From: Coturnix japonica
Taxonomy: Eukaryota; Chordata; Aves; Galliformes; Phasianidae
NCBI RefSeq assembly: GCF_001577835.2
Contig: NC_029521.1
Location: 5,256,213-5,320,212, forward strand
DNA length: 64,000 nucleotides
Direction: 5' to 3'
Positions 25,189 to 42,816 of the stretch are shown here, in pieces (position 1 is the first letter of the stretch; each line of letters opens with the position of its first letter). The notes under the pieces were generated by a model. It ran no database searches. It was not told the DNA's origin and was given only the letters and a program-made list of their open reading frames with translations. The translations under genes were made by a program, and so were the position numbers.

Positions 25189-25856
25189 GAGAAAGCTCTC
25201 ACAGATCATCTTCCTAATCCTGCTCTCAATACAGGCCTGCAGTTCTGGTAGTACATTCATGCTACCGCATTGTAGTAGGGTCAAGTTTCAACACTGCTGT
25301 AAAATCAAAGGCAAAGTTGCCCTTTAGCCCCATTATGCTCTAAGCATTTCACATTGTCTGTTCATAATCAGCAGTTTTAAACACGTTCTTTGACAGAGCC
25401 CACACCAGACAGCCATGTAACAAGCCAAACGTGACATCTGCAGAAAATGAAGCATAATTACAAGTTAAGCTCCATTCTGGCACCATGATTTCCTTCTCAC
25501 CACTGCTTTCTAAGTGGAACCCTATCCAGACAGACAACTTTCAAACCTCTCAGAACCACCTGCTGAATGTGTCTTTTCCTGAACAGCCTCATACATTCTG
25601 TGCGTCAGTTTAGCTTCATACTCAACAAGAGGGTACACACACATCACAGGACAAAAAATCCCAACTATGACTATTTAGTAAATTATGCACTGTAGTGATT
25701 AAAACAAGACAAGCCCCAGAAAAAATAAACAAGCCTGATGTATAAACTACACTGGAAATTCTTCAGTGACACGACAATGAATTTGTGGTTTTTCCCCCAA
25801 TTACAAGCGAGCAGAGGATATGTCAGACATTCATTGCGCAACTTCTACTGTCCACT

Positions 25857-25946
25857 CTACGCCTCCTTCCTCTTGATGATCAGAGGCCCAACGTTGTCAC
25901 CAGTTTCGTCGTTGTGCTGTGTGTGAGAGCCATCACACAGCGGGAA
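25857..25946 (-). CDS. CISD1: CISD1 coding exon 3
   Basis: 90 bases including the TAG stop. The acceptor is TTTTTCAG|TTCCCG. It encodes [20 protein letters not shown] and then PLIIKRKEA, with cluster ligands Cys83 and His87. Confidence 0.96.
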   Translation of the reverse strand, partial: FPLCDGSHTQHNDETGDNVGPLIIKRKEA

Positions 25947-28900
25947 CTGAAAAAGAAAGAATAAACACAGATTAAGCACATATCAAGAACACTCACAGTC
26001 AGAATTAACAACCGACACTCCAAGTTCAATGGAACATCTTACTAAATCCACAAGAAGCTTGTTAAAAAACAAAGCCACTCGACTCCACCACATTTGGTGT
26101 TCCAGCCTCAGGTCAGCATGGTAAAAATGCAGGTTACAGCTGAAGGTCAGCTTGGACTATCCAGAGTTTCTTGCTCTCAACACTCCATCTTCCTGAGCCA
26201 CAGCCAGAACTGAGTGCAGTTACAGAAGTCAAGTGAGCTGAGGAAATGTAACACAATTAGATCCTAAGCTTTTTCCCCACGCTCCAGTTTCTCTTAGCGT
26301 GTAACAAGTGAAAGTACAGCTTTCCTAGCTAATCTCTTACTTAAGAGAGACGCTGACAGATAAGTCCCACCGCCAGACAGCTAGAGTAGCAGGCCTGACA
26401 TATGTCATCTGACATAGCCAGCTTATCTCACCAATACTCAAGTCCATTTGCAAAAGCTGGATTCTACATCAGGATTCTGACCTGACAATGGAAATAAAAC
26501 ACACTTCCTGCTGACAGTTATTCATCGGGGTCTTGTAAGGGTAATATTAAGGAAGTAATTCAAAGAAATGTTTGTTCCATCAACAAAACTGGAACAACCC
26601 GGTCAGAGCAAGACCCAGAGGGACTCCTTTAACCAGCTGTAACTGCCCAGGTCCTGGACTGCTCAAATCTATTCTGCTCCCAGACAGCTCTTTTCATATG
26701 CAGGAGCCAAAGGACATTCTGTGAAGCAAAGAGTTAGATCAGAGCCTACCACTTCTCAAGGATGTGTTTTCAGGGCTCTGTGCCCTTTTTGCAGAGGAAG
26801 CTCTAGAGACAGTCGCATGTATCACACCAGTATTTGTATTCACTTTCTATTTTGTTCGCTCTGGAATAGTCGGAATCTAAGTTGGCTATTACTCAGATTG
26901 TGCCCTTAGAGCATCAATATTCCCTCACAGTCACCACCAAATCAACTCTGACATTCTGGTGGTTCCACTATTCACTGACCAGTCATAGCCCTTGATTAAG
27001 ATTAATGCCCAGTCACCCATGCTTAGCTAGAAAAGATTTCCAAGCATCGCAAGAAAGGAATATCCTGAAGACAACATACTAGTGAGAAAGAACAGTTCTG
27101 AGTACTAAAAATAAAGGCATATGCCTGCAGGGTAGGGTGGAAGCAGAGGGAGTGGTGAGAGTTTTGTTTTTCCACAGTTACAAAATGTCAAAACCCATGC
27201 TATAAATGGCAGGTGAATTTTCTAAATTAAGAACCCCCAGATTTTGGAGAACAGGCACGTAAGCTGATTCACACAGGAACTTCACTGTCAAATCAGTGAT
27301 TAGTGACTCAGTGAGTAGGTACAGACAGGCACTTGGCAGAAATTAAACCCTAATATGTAGGATACTCATCAGCTTCTCACCCAGATGTTCCTGGGCCAGC
27401 TGTTTCTCCATACACCACCACAGTCTATCTGCCTTTGCAGAAGCACCTACCCAGCTTACAGTAGGCACATCTCACATGGCCCAAGAAGGCAGGCCCGCAG
27501 TCCAGCTGCAGCAACATCACTTGAAATTTGCAGGTGACAAAAAAGTGGAATTCATAGTCATTAGCTTGCATCGAGGTGTCTTTAACAGCTACCAACTCGG
27601 ACAGCTTTGCATCCTCTGGGTCGGCTGGTGTCTAAACCACCAGCTCCCAGAGGATGGAACACCAGGCACAAAAAAGCAAGCCACATACAACACAAAAAAC
27701 GCTGCTTTTTTATTTAGGGCATCTACTTGGTCACCTTCAAGTCTGCAGCTGGGCCTGACACAGCATGTTTATCCTTGTTTAAGACACAGCAGGCTAGCAA
27801 CGGCGGTCAAAGCTCAAGCCCTGAGGGAATTGCCCAGTGGTCTGGACAGCTCAGTTTATTTCCCTTGACACCAAACAAGTTTGCTTCTTCTGATGCTCTG
27901 CAGCAGTACTCAGCCTGCAGCCTGGGGACTAACACTGCTCTGGAAGACACACAGATTGAAGATAATTACAAATAAACCAATTAAGACGCCCCCCCACCCC
28001 CCTTCTCGATCAAAAGCTTAAAAAAAACAACACAGAACAGATGCTGTGCATAATGTTACAGGTTCCATTAACAGCCTCGTGCCTCCGATCAGGCTCAGTC
28101 TGCTGAGACAAACTTACACAGTCAAATAACACACATTCTAAGAACAGGCTCCTTATATGATATCCCTCATCTACTTCCTTTTAGCATGAGATTACATGCT
28201 AACAACAACACCCCTCAATACATGGCAAAAGACACTTGATCAGATTCTGATTTCACTCCAAAAAGATAGTATCAAACAATAGCTGGAATAACAGCAAGAG
28301 CTGCAGTGCAAACCCTACATCCAGACATCCCTTCTATTTTCTACAGAGGAGGCAATTAAGTATAAATACCAAGGGTCAAGTGACATTTATTTTGTCACAA
28401 GTACTGAAGAAGGTGCCTACGGTATTTTAACCTGGATTAAACTCCCGTTCAGATACTACCACCAACTGCAAATATTAATGCAGCTTTTTTCCTCCACCCT
28501 TCTCTGTTCTGAAGCTGTGGCACTTAGAGCAGCTTCCAATTCTAGCTCTCAGTTGAGATTTAACCCACACATTAGCACCTCAACTTAAAAACAGCTTTTA
28601 AATGCATGCCAGTTGTAAACAGACTACTCTCTCTGCCTTCTCTCATTACAGAACCCAGAACTAGCACTACACATGTATTAAGTAGCTCTCAATGGCGTGA
28701 AAGGTTAGACTTAAAGCTGATCATAACAGTGTTTCTGAAAGGTCAGATATCACACTTAACACTAAAGCGAAGCAACCGAGGCACGTTCACATGCAAACAA
28801 GCTGGACAAACCCATATCGAGGTCGGACCCTTAATTTCTCATTGAAACTCATAGTTTCAATGGCTTTTCTGTAGGGCTACCCCCAAAACCGTGGGTTGCA

Positions 28901-30680
28901 AAGACAAATGCTTTAAGTCCATCTGCTTAGATTCTTCCGTGACTTAGATGACCTCCATCACCACTGGAAACAAATCTGCTGCTGTACTCCTTTGTGTGGC
29001 AAAAGGCAGTTCTCTATGGTACACAGCAATACTGCTACAATAAAAGCAGGACAGCACCATTACCACATGCACAAGCAACACTCCACTCAAACCAATTTTG
29101 TATTCTCCCTGTCCACGTGATTTAGCAGTGAGCTCAAGCATGTCAAGTGACTATTTGACACCAGCTCTGGTATACAAAAAAACCTGTTAATGCTTTGCTT
29201 TTACCCACACAAATTAGCAGCAAGGAATCTTCTAAATGACACAGTAAGCTTCCAGCTTCCCCCAGTAAAAGGTACTGAAGGTCCTCTCAAGACCGTGGTT
29301 CCTGGGCTCTCCTTCATCTATCAACAGACCAATCATTTTGGATCAACCACAGTGGCAAAATGGAACCTGATATTTGTCTGTAGAGCAGCTGGACTCTCAA
29401 GTGAAACTGCTTCTTCACAGCCACAGGAACATTGTTTTAGCTATCAGTGCTGATCCGAAGGTTTCACTCTGCATAAACCTACATAGCTTTAAGGACTGAA
29501 ATACTGCTACATCTCACTGCAGAATAGCTGAAGTGAAAAGAAGCTGGTTTCTGCTAAATGAAGCACTAAGATGGTTTTATTGCAAAATGAATAAGTTCTC
29601 CAATGCTGTTGATGTGCACGGCTCTCTTACCTTCTTAGATCTCCAACAACGGCAGTACACGGCCTTGTCTCCCAGATCTTCCATATCAAACGCATGGACT
29701 ACCTTGGGGTTATCCTTCTGGATATGGAGATTCACCATTGCCTTGCAGCATTTGTCTTTAGAGAGAAATTTTCTGTATGCTAGATACCCAATGGCAGCTG
29801 CTCCAGCAGCTAAAGAGACCGCAGCAATCCATTCAACTACAACAAGAGGGAAAGAAACCTCAGTTTATTGACCACAATATCGTAATCAAACCAATCCCAG
29901 CAGTGACTCCGCACTCAAGACAACACCTCTAACAATCCAAGAGATCTTTCTGTTCTGCAGGTCAAACACAGCATTTCAGAACAATATCGCTCAGCACATT
30001 AAACTACAAGCAAAAAAAGCCTGTTTAGAGTTTCAGTTTTAGGAAGGTCACTAAAGACAAACACACAGCATCAGCAACACAAACAGATCCCTCCAGGGCA
30101 TGGGCACTGAATAACTCTTTCATACAATACACGCTGTAACCAAAGTAAAGAGATGTTTGGCAATGGGGAAATTATTTAATGCATTAACATAGCACAAGAG
30201 TAAGAAATTCCAAGGAACTTGGATTAAAAGCCTGTTGTAGTGGTATAGGAAAGAACACGGATCCAGAAGGATTATACTTAATGGCACAAATTCAGCCACG
30301 TTATGTCCCAGCTATATAAAAGACAATTACCATTACAACCACCGCTACCTCCCACCTGTATTTTCACGCCCCCCAGGCAGAGCGCAGACCAGGCCGCTCC
30401 TCCCTCACTAAGCTCACAAGAACCGCATTAATTCCCTCAGGCTTAGAACTTGTTGATCCCTACCCCCTTAAACACGGCGGCCCTTTATGTAGCGCCTCAC
30501 GGCCCGCTCCCCTCACAGCCAGCAGCGAAAGGCCCACGGAGCCGGAGGCCCTGAGGGCGCCGCCGCCATTTTGCCGGCAGGGTTTACCGTGCGGGGCGGC
30601 TCTCCCTCCTCTCCCCCTCAGCCCCACACAGCCCCACAGCCCTACCCACCCCGCACGGCGCCATTCTGCCCCAGCCCCAT
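25857..30680 (-). CDS. CISD1: CDGSH iron-sulfur domain protein 1 (mitoNEET), complete
   Basis: MitoNEET is a homodimeric outer-mitochondrial-membrane protein holding a redox-active 2Fe-2S cluster and facing the cytosol. Coding exons are 30680-30650, 29836-29631 and 25946-25857, giving 327 bases and 108 residues, exactly the human length. Residues 11-34 ([20 protein letters not shown] and following) form the single N-terminal membrane anchor. The cluster ligands are all present at the human positions: Cys72, Cys74, Cys83 and His87 in [16 protein letters not shown]. Lys55 is also kept. Differences from human as I recall it: Leu instead of Phe at 82, next to ligand Cys83, and Lys39-Cys40-Cys41 where human has His-Arg-Asn. 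The start codon was chosen because the 31-base first exon joins in phase to give VRVEWIAA, as in human. Transcribed divergently from UBE2D1. Confidence 0.96.
25947..29630 (-). other. CISD1: CISD1 intron 2
   Basis: A 3.7-kb intron. No transposon copy, RNA gene or extra exon recognised. An open frame of 130 codons at 27476-27868 on the plus strand looks like chance. Confidence 0.8.
29631..29836 (-). CDS. CISD1: CISD1 coding exon 2
   Basis: 206 bases. The acceptor is GTTGTAG|TTGAATGG and the donor is AAGAAG|GTAAGA. It encodes the membrane anchor, the linker with Cys40-Cys41, the beta-cap region ([19 protein letters not shown]) and the first two cluster ligands Cys72 and Cys74. Confidence 0.96.
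29837..30649 (-). other. CISD1: CISD1 intron 1
   Basis: An 813-base intron whose right-hand part (from about 30440) is CpG-rich and belongs to the shared promoter island. Nothing else recognised. Confidence 0.85.
30650..30680 (-). CDS. CISD1: CISD1 coding exon 1
   Basis: Only 31 coding bases: [10 protein letters not shown] plus the first base of Val11. The donor is CGGG|GTGGGT. Too short to be found as an open frame; recognised from the phase and the conserved VRVEW junction. Confidence 0.85.
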
Positions 30681-30718
30681 GGCTCCCGTTCCGCAGAGGA
30701 CACACACAGCTCCGCAGG

Positions 30719-30728
30719 GCGCACGCGC
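30719..30728. promoter_or_regulatory. NRF1-like site
   Basis: GCGCACGCGC matches the ten-base core of the NRF1 palindrome; the flanking outer bases do not. It lies about 40 bases upstream of the CISD1 start codon. NRF1 commonly drives nuclear genes for mitochondrial proteins, which fits CISD1. Occupancy is unproven. Confidence 0.5.
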
Positions 30729-30987
30729 CGCAGCCCGCCCCTTCTAAAGGCCGTGAAGGCAGCGAGGGGAGGAGCTCCGCAGGGCCGCACCTCCAGGCCG
30801 CGAGGGGGCGGCGGTGGCCGCGTCGCCCATCCGGTGCCCCGCGGACACGGACACAAAGCGCCCGCCGCCCGCCCCGCCCCTCGCTGTTACTTCCCGTTCC
30901 GCCGGCGCGTGCGGATGCCGTTATCCGCCCGCCCCACCTCCCGGCCCTCCCCCGCCGCGCTCCTCGCTGCCGTCTCCCTGCGCTCCC

Positions 30988-38571
<7,584 letters not shown>

Positions 38572-39395
38572 ACTTGTGAAGACTTTTTCATACACCACAG
38601 AGTACTGTAAATTCTAGTGTGTTTTTTTCAAACTTAGAAGGAAACGGAGCACAGCCGACTGTTGGAACGTCCCATCGAGCCCCTTGAATGTTTTCTTTTT
38701 CCACCCATGTAAGTGTGTTTCTGGAGCAAGGGAAAACTTCCAAAAATAACCTTATGACTGTGACGAGAGTATTTATCCTCTTTGTATGCTTTGCAGAAGA
38801 CATTTATTATGGTTTTTAAGAGTTGGACATCTGCATCTTCAGACTGCGAGATCCTTAATGCAGTTGTAAAGCAGCCAAATTATTTTTGCTGGAGAGAAGT
38901 AGCCGTTTTTAAGTGATGATACTGTATGTGTGTCTTTAAGATATACGATCTGTTTCATAGGTGTGTTTGGATTTCCTTTTGCTAGTTCACATCTATAATT
39001 TGTATTTTTAATTGTATAGACTAAATATATTTTATTTACGGTGTAAGTCATTTCATTCTAGACTGACTTTCTCGTGCACGGTATTGACAACATACAACTG
39101 CTGGTGATGAAGGGATATCCTGCCCGCTCTGGGGTGTTCTAAAGACTGACTGCAGACTTCTTAAAACCTAAAATGCTCTTTGCACTGTAATTCTTGGTAT
39201 GATTACGGACAGACACATGGTTTTGATTCTGTTGCATACTTGACTTAATTTTATTGCAATGTGAACTAATTGCACTGCTGTGTAGAAAAGATATGTAACC
39301 TTTTTGTTGCGTTTCACGACTGATTTTTGACACGTGGGCAGCATAACACGCAGACCTTTTACAAATCTAAATGTAGCCTTTTCCATATAAATAAA
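38572..39395 (+). other. UBE2D1: UBE2D1 3' UTR
   Basis: About 820 AT-rich bases from the stop codon to the AATAAA at 39390-39395. No competing canonical signal seen earlier. Extent is inferred. Confidence 0.7.
39390..39395 (+). terminator. UBE2D1: UBE2D1 poly(A) signal
   Basis: AATAAA within ATATAAATAAAAATGG, followed about 25 bases later by a GT- and T-rich stretch (GCTGTTGGCTTGTTTCTTTC), as expected downstream of a cleavage site. Confidence 0.7.
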
Positions 39396-39874
39396 AATGG
39401 ATTTTCTACTAGCTGTCCTGGCTGTTGGCTTGTTTCTTTCCCTTTTTCAATGCATGTACTAAGTGTGCTTCACTGTAATCAATGTTGGGTGGCCACTTCA
39501 AGGCAGGAGGGAAGGGGGCACGGTAGGAGCTTTGGTTCTGCCTGCAGGATCCTGCTGGCGTTACATCTGTGCTGTACCGATGAACTGTGAGCTGAGCTCC
39601 ATGGGGAGCAGCTCTGCTCACTGATGGAATGTTTCGCGTTGCTATGAAAGCAGCGCTTTGTTGCAGGGGGCTCTGCGCTCACATTGCCTGCTGGCAGAGC
39701 TCGTTTCTTCCGCTCTCGGTTCCGTCCAGCCTCGTACCTTACGTACAACCGGTCTCCGATCCTCCCCAGCCCCTTGGGGTCACCTTGTGGCCCCGTGTGG
39801 CGGCTCCTCCCCTGTTGTGGGCGGTGCGGCCTCCTCCATCCCGTGGTTCCCCGCGGCGGCGGGCGGGCTGCGGC

Positions 39875-39942
39875 ATGGCGGCGGCGCTGGCGCTGCTGGG
39901 CCGGGCTGCGGGCCTCGCCAACGGAGCGCGGCGGCTGCTCGG
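39875..39942 (+). CDS. TFAM: TFAM coding exon 1 (presequence)
   Basis: 68 bases: [20 protein letters not shown] then LL and two bases of Gly23. Donor GG|GTAAGG. The frame is open upstream to an in-frame ATG at 39629, but the chosen start gives a normal presequence. Confidence 0.92.
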
Positions 39943-42216
39943 GTAAGGAGGAACGGGACGGGACGGGACGGGATGCGGCTCCCCTCGATATCGATATCGA
40001 TACTGACTGTTGGTGCTGCCCGCAGGGTTTGCGGTGTTGGACGCGCGGCGGAGGCGGGCTGTTGTCGGGCCATGAGCTCGGCCGAGCGCCCGAAGCGTCC
40101 CCTCAGCGCATATTTCCGCTTCCTGAGGGACAAGCAGCCGCAGTTCCGCCAGCAGAACCCAGGTAGGGCGGCGAGGGGCTGGGTTTTACTAGCGGCTGGG
40201 TTTTCCTCGAGGAAAACTGACTGAAAACACTGTGTGCTGTCTGTTGTGCAGGACTGAACAGCTTGGAGCTGGTGAAGAAGCTGGCAGGTGTGTGGAGGGA
40301 GCTGCCGGCCTCGCAGAAGCAGGTGAGTGCCCATGGCTGTGTGGACAGAACTTGAGGCTGCTTCTCTTGCTACCACAGACCTGGATTTTGGAAGTACTGG
40401 CCTTTCAGCCTTGTCCTGTGACCTTGTTTGTTGTTATAGGGAGTTAAGTTGCGCTAAGGGTGGCGGTTTCAAATAGTGGTGTAAGCAGCTCCACAAATAC
40501 GGCTGCCGTTTGTTGCTGTAAGTGCCAGTTGTAGCCAATTAGTGACTGTTTTGCCTGAGCAGACCTAAATTTGATGTGGCAGGCTGCAAACTAATATTAT
40601 ACATTAGTTTGTGGTTGTTATGTTGTTGAACTGGTAGGTTAGAAGTGTCGGCTTCTAACATTCAACTGCGTGGATTTGAGAATGCAAGGCACCGTGCTTA
40701 GCTGGATGTTAAGGCTGATGGTTACGTTGTAGGTTTATGAGGAGGCGAGGAAGACAGACTGGCGAAAATACGAAGAGCAATTGGCTGCGTACAAAGCACA
40801 GCTGACTCCAGCCCAGGCTGCAGCTTTGAAAGAAGAAAGGAGAAAACGCCTGGCGAAAAGAAGATCCTTCAGGATAAAGAGAGTAAGTGCTTTCAAGGTA
40901 ACCCACAGCACCCCATGCTATCAGGCTTAGCTGAAGTAAGAGTCAGTCCGTCTGTACTTGTTGTATGAGTTATGAGCACTGATGTGAAGTTTGGCTTGTG
41001 GTGAAGGTGTGTCGGATGGATTGAATCGCTTGTACTGTTTTTAAAGGAACTGACTGTGCTTGGAAAACCAAAAAGACCTCGAAGTGGCTTCAACATTTTT
41101 GTATCAGAAAACTTTCAGCAGAGCAAAGGACTTTCACCTACGGTAAGCAAGTCAGGAAGGGTTTCTTTGGGTAGTATTGACGTGTGGTTGTGAGAGCTGT
41201 CTTAAAAAATATGGTGAGAATCACACAGAATCACAGAATGACCCGGGTTGGAAGGGACCTCAAGGATCATGTAGTTCCAACCCCCTGCCTGGCAGGGCCA
41301 CCAAACATACACATCATTTACTAGATCATGTTGCCCAGGGCCCCGTCCAACCTGGTCTTGAACACCTCCAAGGACGGGGCATCCACAACCTCCCTGGGCA
41401 GCCTGTTCCAGGGCCTAACCACTCTCCTAGTGAAGAACTTCCCCCTAACATCATAACCATCACATTCAGATGTCTCTTAGATTCTGTTGCTTTCCAAGTA
41501 ATACTTTGAACTAATCTTTCAGTGTCTGAATGTTCCTAGGATCAAGTGGGGGGTTGGTGTCTGTGTTGTTGGTGTTGTTTAGGGTGTCTATGCCAGTATC
41601 AGCTGTAAAGTATCTAAAATGATGCCCAGCAAGCTGTCAGACCATGTCTTCAATTATTTACCAATGTCAAAGAGTGTGGGGCAATAAGCCTTTGTGACTT
41701 GACTTGCTTTTTTACACTGGTTTACAGCTGGCTTTCAACTGTAACCCTCTCTGATGTCTGGCATTCAAATAACGTTGACATATTCAATATCCCACAGGCA
41801 AAGCTGAAGCAGTTATTTGAAACGTGGCAAAATCTATCCGCTTCTCAAAAGCAGGTATGTCTGCGGCTTCTAATGATGCACAGTAAAAGCAGTTTTGCAT
41901 GTAAGTTATTAGATTTATCTCGGGTGTGACTCCCCCATCTCCTGAGCACCCTGTTCCAATACCTCCCCACTCTTTTTCCTAAGACAAGCCTTTCTTTCAG
42001 CCCTACCTGCAGCTCGCTCAAGACGATAAGGTTCGGTATCAGAATGAAATGAAATCGTGGGAGGCAAAAATGATTGAGCTTGGACGCGAAGACCTGATAC
42101 GTTCCAGAGAGCAGCGGCCGAAAAAGAAGACTGACACCAACACTGCCCGGGGAGGCTCCAAAGCTAAGCTACATGAAAGCCTGGCCAAACTGAAGCTGAA
42201 AAAGCCTGAAGAATAA
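39875..42216 (+). CDS. TFAM: Mitochondrial transcription factor A, complete
   Basis: TFAM binds, bends and packages mitochondrial DNA and activates its promoters. Seven coding exons (39875-39942, 40026-40162, 40252-40322, 40733-40882, 41047-41142, 41798-41854, 42001-42216) give 795 bases and 264 residues; human is 246. Residues 1 to about 40 are rich in Ala, Arg, Gly and Leu with no acidic residue in the first 23, a mitochondrial presequence. HMG box A starts at [19 protein letters not shown] (residues 45 on), a basic linker follows, and HMG box B starts at [18 protein letters not shown] (residues 148 on). The C-terminal tail after DLIRS is about 36 residues and Lys-rich, longer than the roughly 13 I recall for human. 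All introns are GT-AG; two are under 90 bases. Followed closely by DNAJC9. Confidence 0.97.
39953..39973. repeat. TFAM: (GGGAC)n repeat in TFAM intron 1
   Basis: Four tandem units of GGGAC-type sequence in an 83-base intron, followed by the palindrome at 39985-40000. Confidence 0.85.
39985..40000. repeat. TFAM: 16-bp perfect palindrome (TCGATA repeat)
   Basis: TCGATATCGATATCGA is its own reverse complement and lies in the middle of TFAM intron 1, between exons 1 and 2. Confidence 0.9.
40026..40162 (+). CDS. TFAM: TFAM coding exon 2
   Basis: 137 bases. Acceptor CCCGCAG. Encodes the end of the presequence, an in-frame Met39 immediately before [16 protein letters not shown], and the first half of HMG box A. 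Donor CCCAG|GTAGGG. The frame was fixed by matching the HMG box. Confidence 0.96.
40252..40322 (+). CDS. TFAM: TFAM coding exon 3
   Basis: 71 bases encoding [20 protein letters not shown] and QKQ, the middle of HMG box A. Acceptor TTGTGCAG, donor CAG|GTGAGT. Confidence 0.96.
40323..40732 (+). other. TFAM: TFAM intron 3
   Basis: A 410-base intron with nothing recognised in it. Confidence 0.85.
40733..40882 (+). CDS. TFAM: TFAM coding exon 4
   Basis: 150 bases: end of box A ([20 protein letters not shown]) and the basic inter-box linker with [18 protein letters not shown]. Acceptor TTGTAG, donor AGA|GTAAGT. Confidence 0.96.
41047..41142 (+). CDS. TFAM: TFAM coding exon 5
   Basis: 96 bases encoding [20 protein letters not shown] and [12 protein letters not shown], the start of HMG box B. 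Acceptor TTAAAG, donor ACG|GTAAGC. Confidence 0.96.
41143..41797 (+). other. TFAM: TFAM intron 5
   Basis: A 655-base intron, more than a third of which is the antisense CR1 fragment at 41219-41455. Confidence 0.85.
41219..41455 (-). mobile_element. CR1 LINE, 3' end fragment
   Basis: Reads AATCACAGAATGACCCGGGT, TTGGAAGGGACCTCAAGGAT, TTGCCCAGGGCCCCGTCCAA and CAGCCTGTTCCAGGGCCTAA on the plus strand: the reverse complement of the CR1 3' end. Relatively little diverged. It lies antisense inside TFAM intron 5. Confidence 0.94.
41798..41854 (+). CDS. TFAM: TFAM coding exon 6
   Basis: 57 bases encoding [19 protein letters not shown] in HMG box B. Acceptor CCCACAG, donor CAG|GTATGT. Confidence 0.96.
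42001..42216 (+). CDS. TFAM: TFAM coding exon 7 (end of box B and tail)
   Basis: 216 bases including [23 protein letters not shown] completes box B; the tail [20 protein letters not shown] and [14 protein letters not shown] is strongly basic. Acceptor TTTCAG. An AATAAA overlaps the stop codon (42212-42217). Confidence 0.96.
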   Translation, partial: PYLQLAQDDKVRYQNEMKSWEAKMIELGREDLIRSREQRPKKKTDTNTARGGSKAKLHESLAKLKLKKPEE

Positions 42217-42672
42217 ACGGTTCTGTATGTAATGTCTTTATCCTGCTGTGCTAATGCTGCAGTCAGGGTGAGGACTGAAGGCTGCAAAACCCTCAAGGCG
42301 CCGGAGAGATTGGAAAGGAGGGTGATGGGGGAAGAGAATGGGGTGTCAATTGGATCTGATTGAATCATGGCAGGTGTATAAACTGAGCTGTGTAATGAGA
42401 ATCAGGTAATCAAGCTGTGAATGGTGGCACTCACCGACATCAGCAGAGCTCTCCTACTATGGTAGATAGCTTTTGTAACAGGCTTTTTTTTAATGAAAGC
42501 AAGATTATTCTACTATATTACCACTTCTGTAACTAGGAGCTGAGATACTGCTGTTTTATTCCCTCCATGGTAGTGATAGACAAGGGAAGCATTTCAAATG
42601 TGACGTGCCGACTTGTGGTTTGGTCTTTTTTTTGTATGTATCACTGCGTGTATACCACTTCCATGGTGTTTC

Positions 42673-42678
42673 ATTAAA
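42673..42678 (+). terminator. TFAM: TFAM poly(A) signal
   Basis: ATTAAA about 460 bases after the stop codon, with a GT-rich stretch (GTTGGACTGTTT) about 35 bases downstream. It is the last signal before the DNAJC9 promoter. The AATAAA overlapping the stop codon is probably not used, but this cannot be excluded. Confidence 0.65.
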
Positions 42679-42816
42679 GCCCATATGAATTTTGTACAAA
42701 TAAGCCTCCGTTGGACTGTTTATTATGCTGGGCCATAAGTGTTGGGTATCCCTTTAAGAGGAGGGTACCGCCCGCCCCGCCTCGCGCATGCGCCGGGTCG
42801 GTTGGCGGGCTGCGGG

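Larger units (their letters stand above)
19661..25856. other. IPMK-CISD1 intergenic interval, including likely CISD1 3' UTR
   Basis: Lies between the IPMK promoter and the CISD1 stop codon. It holds a CR1 3' end at 21280-21518, an older LINE-like remnant at 21658-21925, and presumably the CISD1 3' UTR near its right end. No other gene is recognised. Confidence 0.75.
39770..40180 (+). promoter_or_regulatory. TFAM: TFAM CpG-rich promoter
   Basis: CpG-rich region around TFAM exons 1 and 2. A GC box GGGCGG lies at 39819-39824, about 50 bases before the start codon, and an ETS-like CTTCCG near 39708. No clear NRF1 palindrome was seen here, unlike the well-known mammalian TFAM promoter. Confidence 0.7.

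Noticed and set aside
39780-40376. 198-codon minus-strand open frame
   Set aside because: Antisense shadow of TFAM exons 1-3 in GC-rich DNA.
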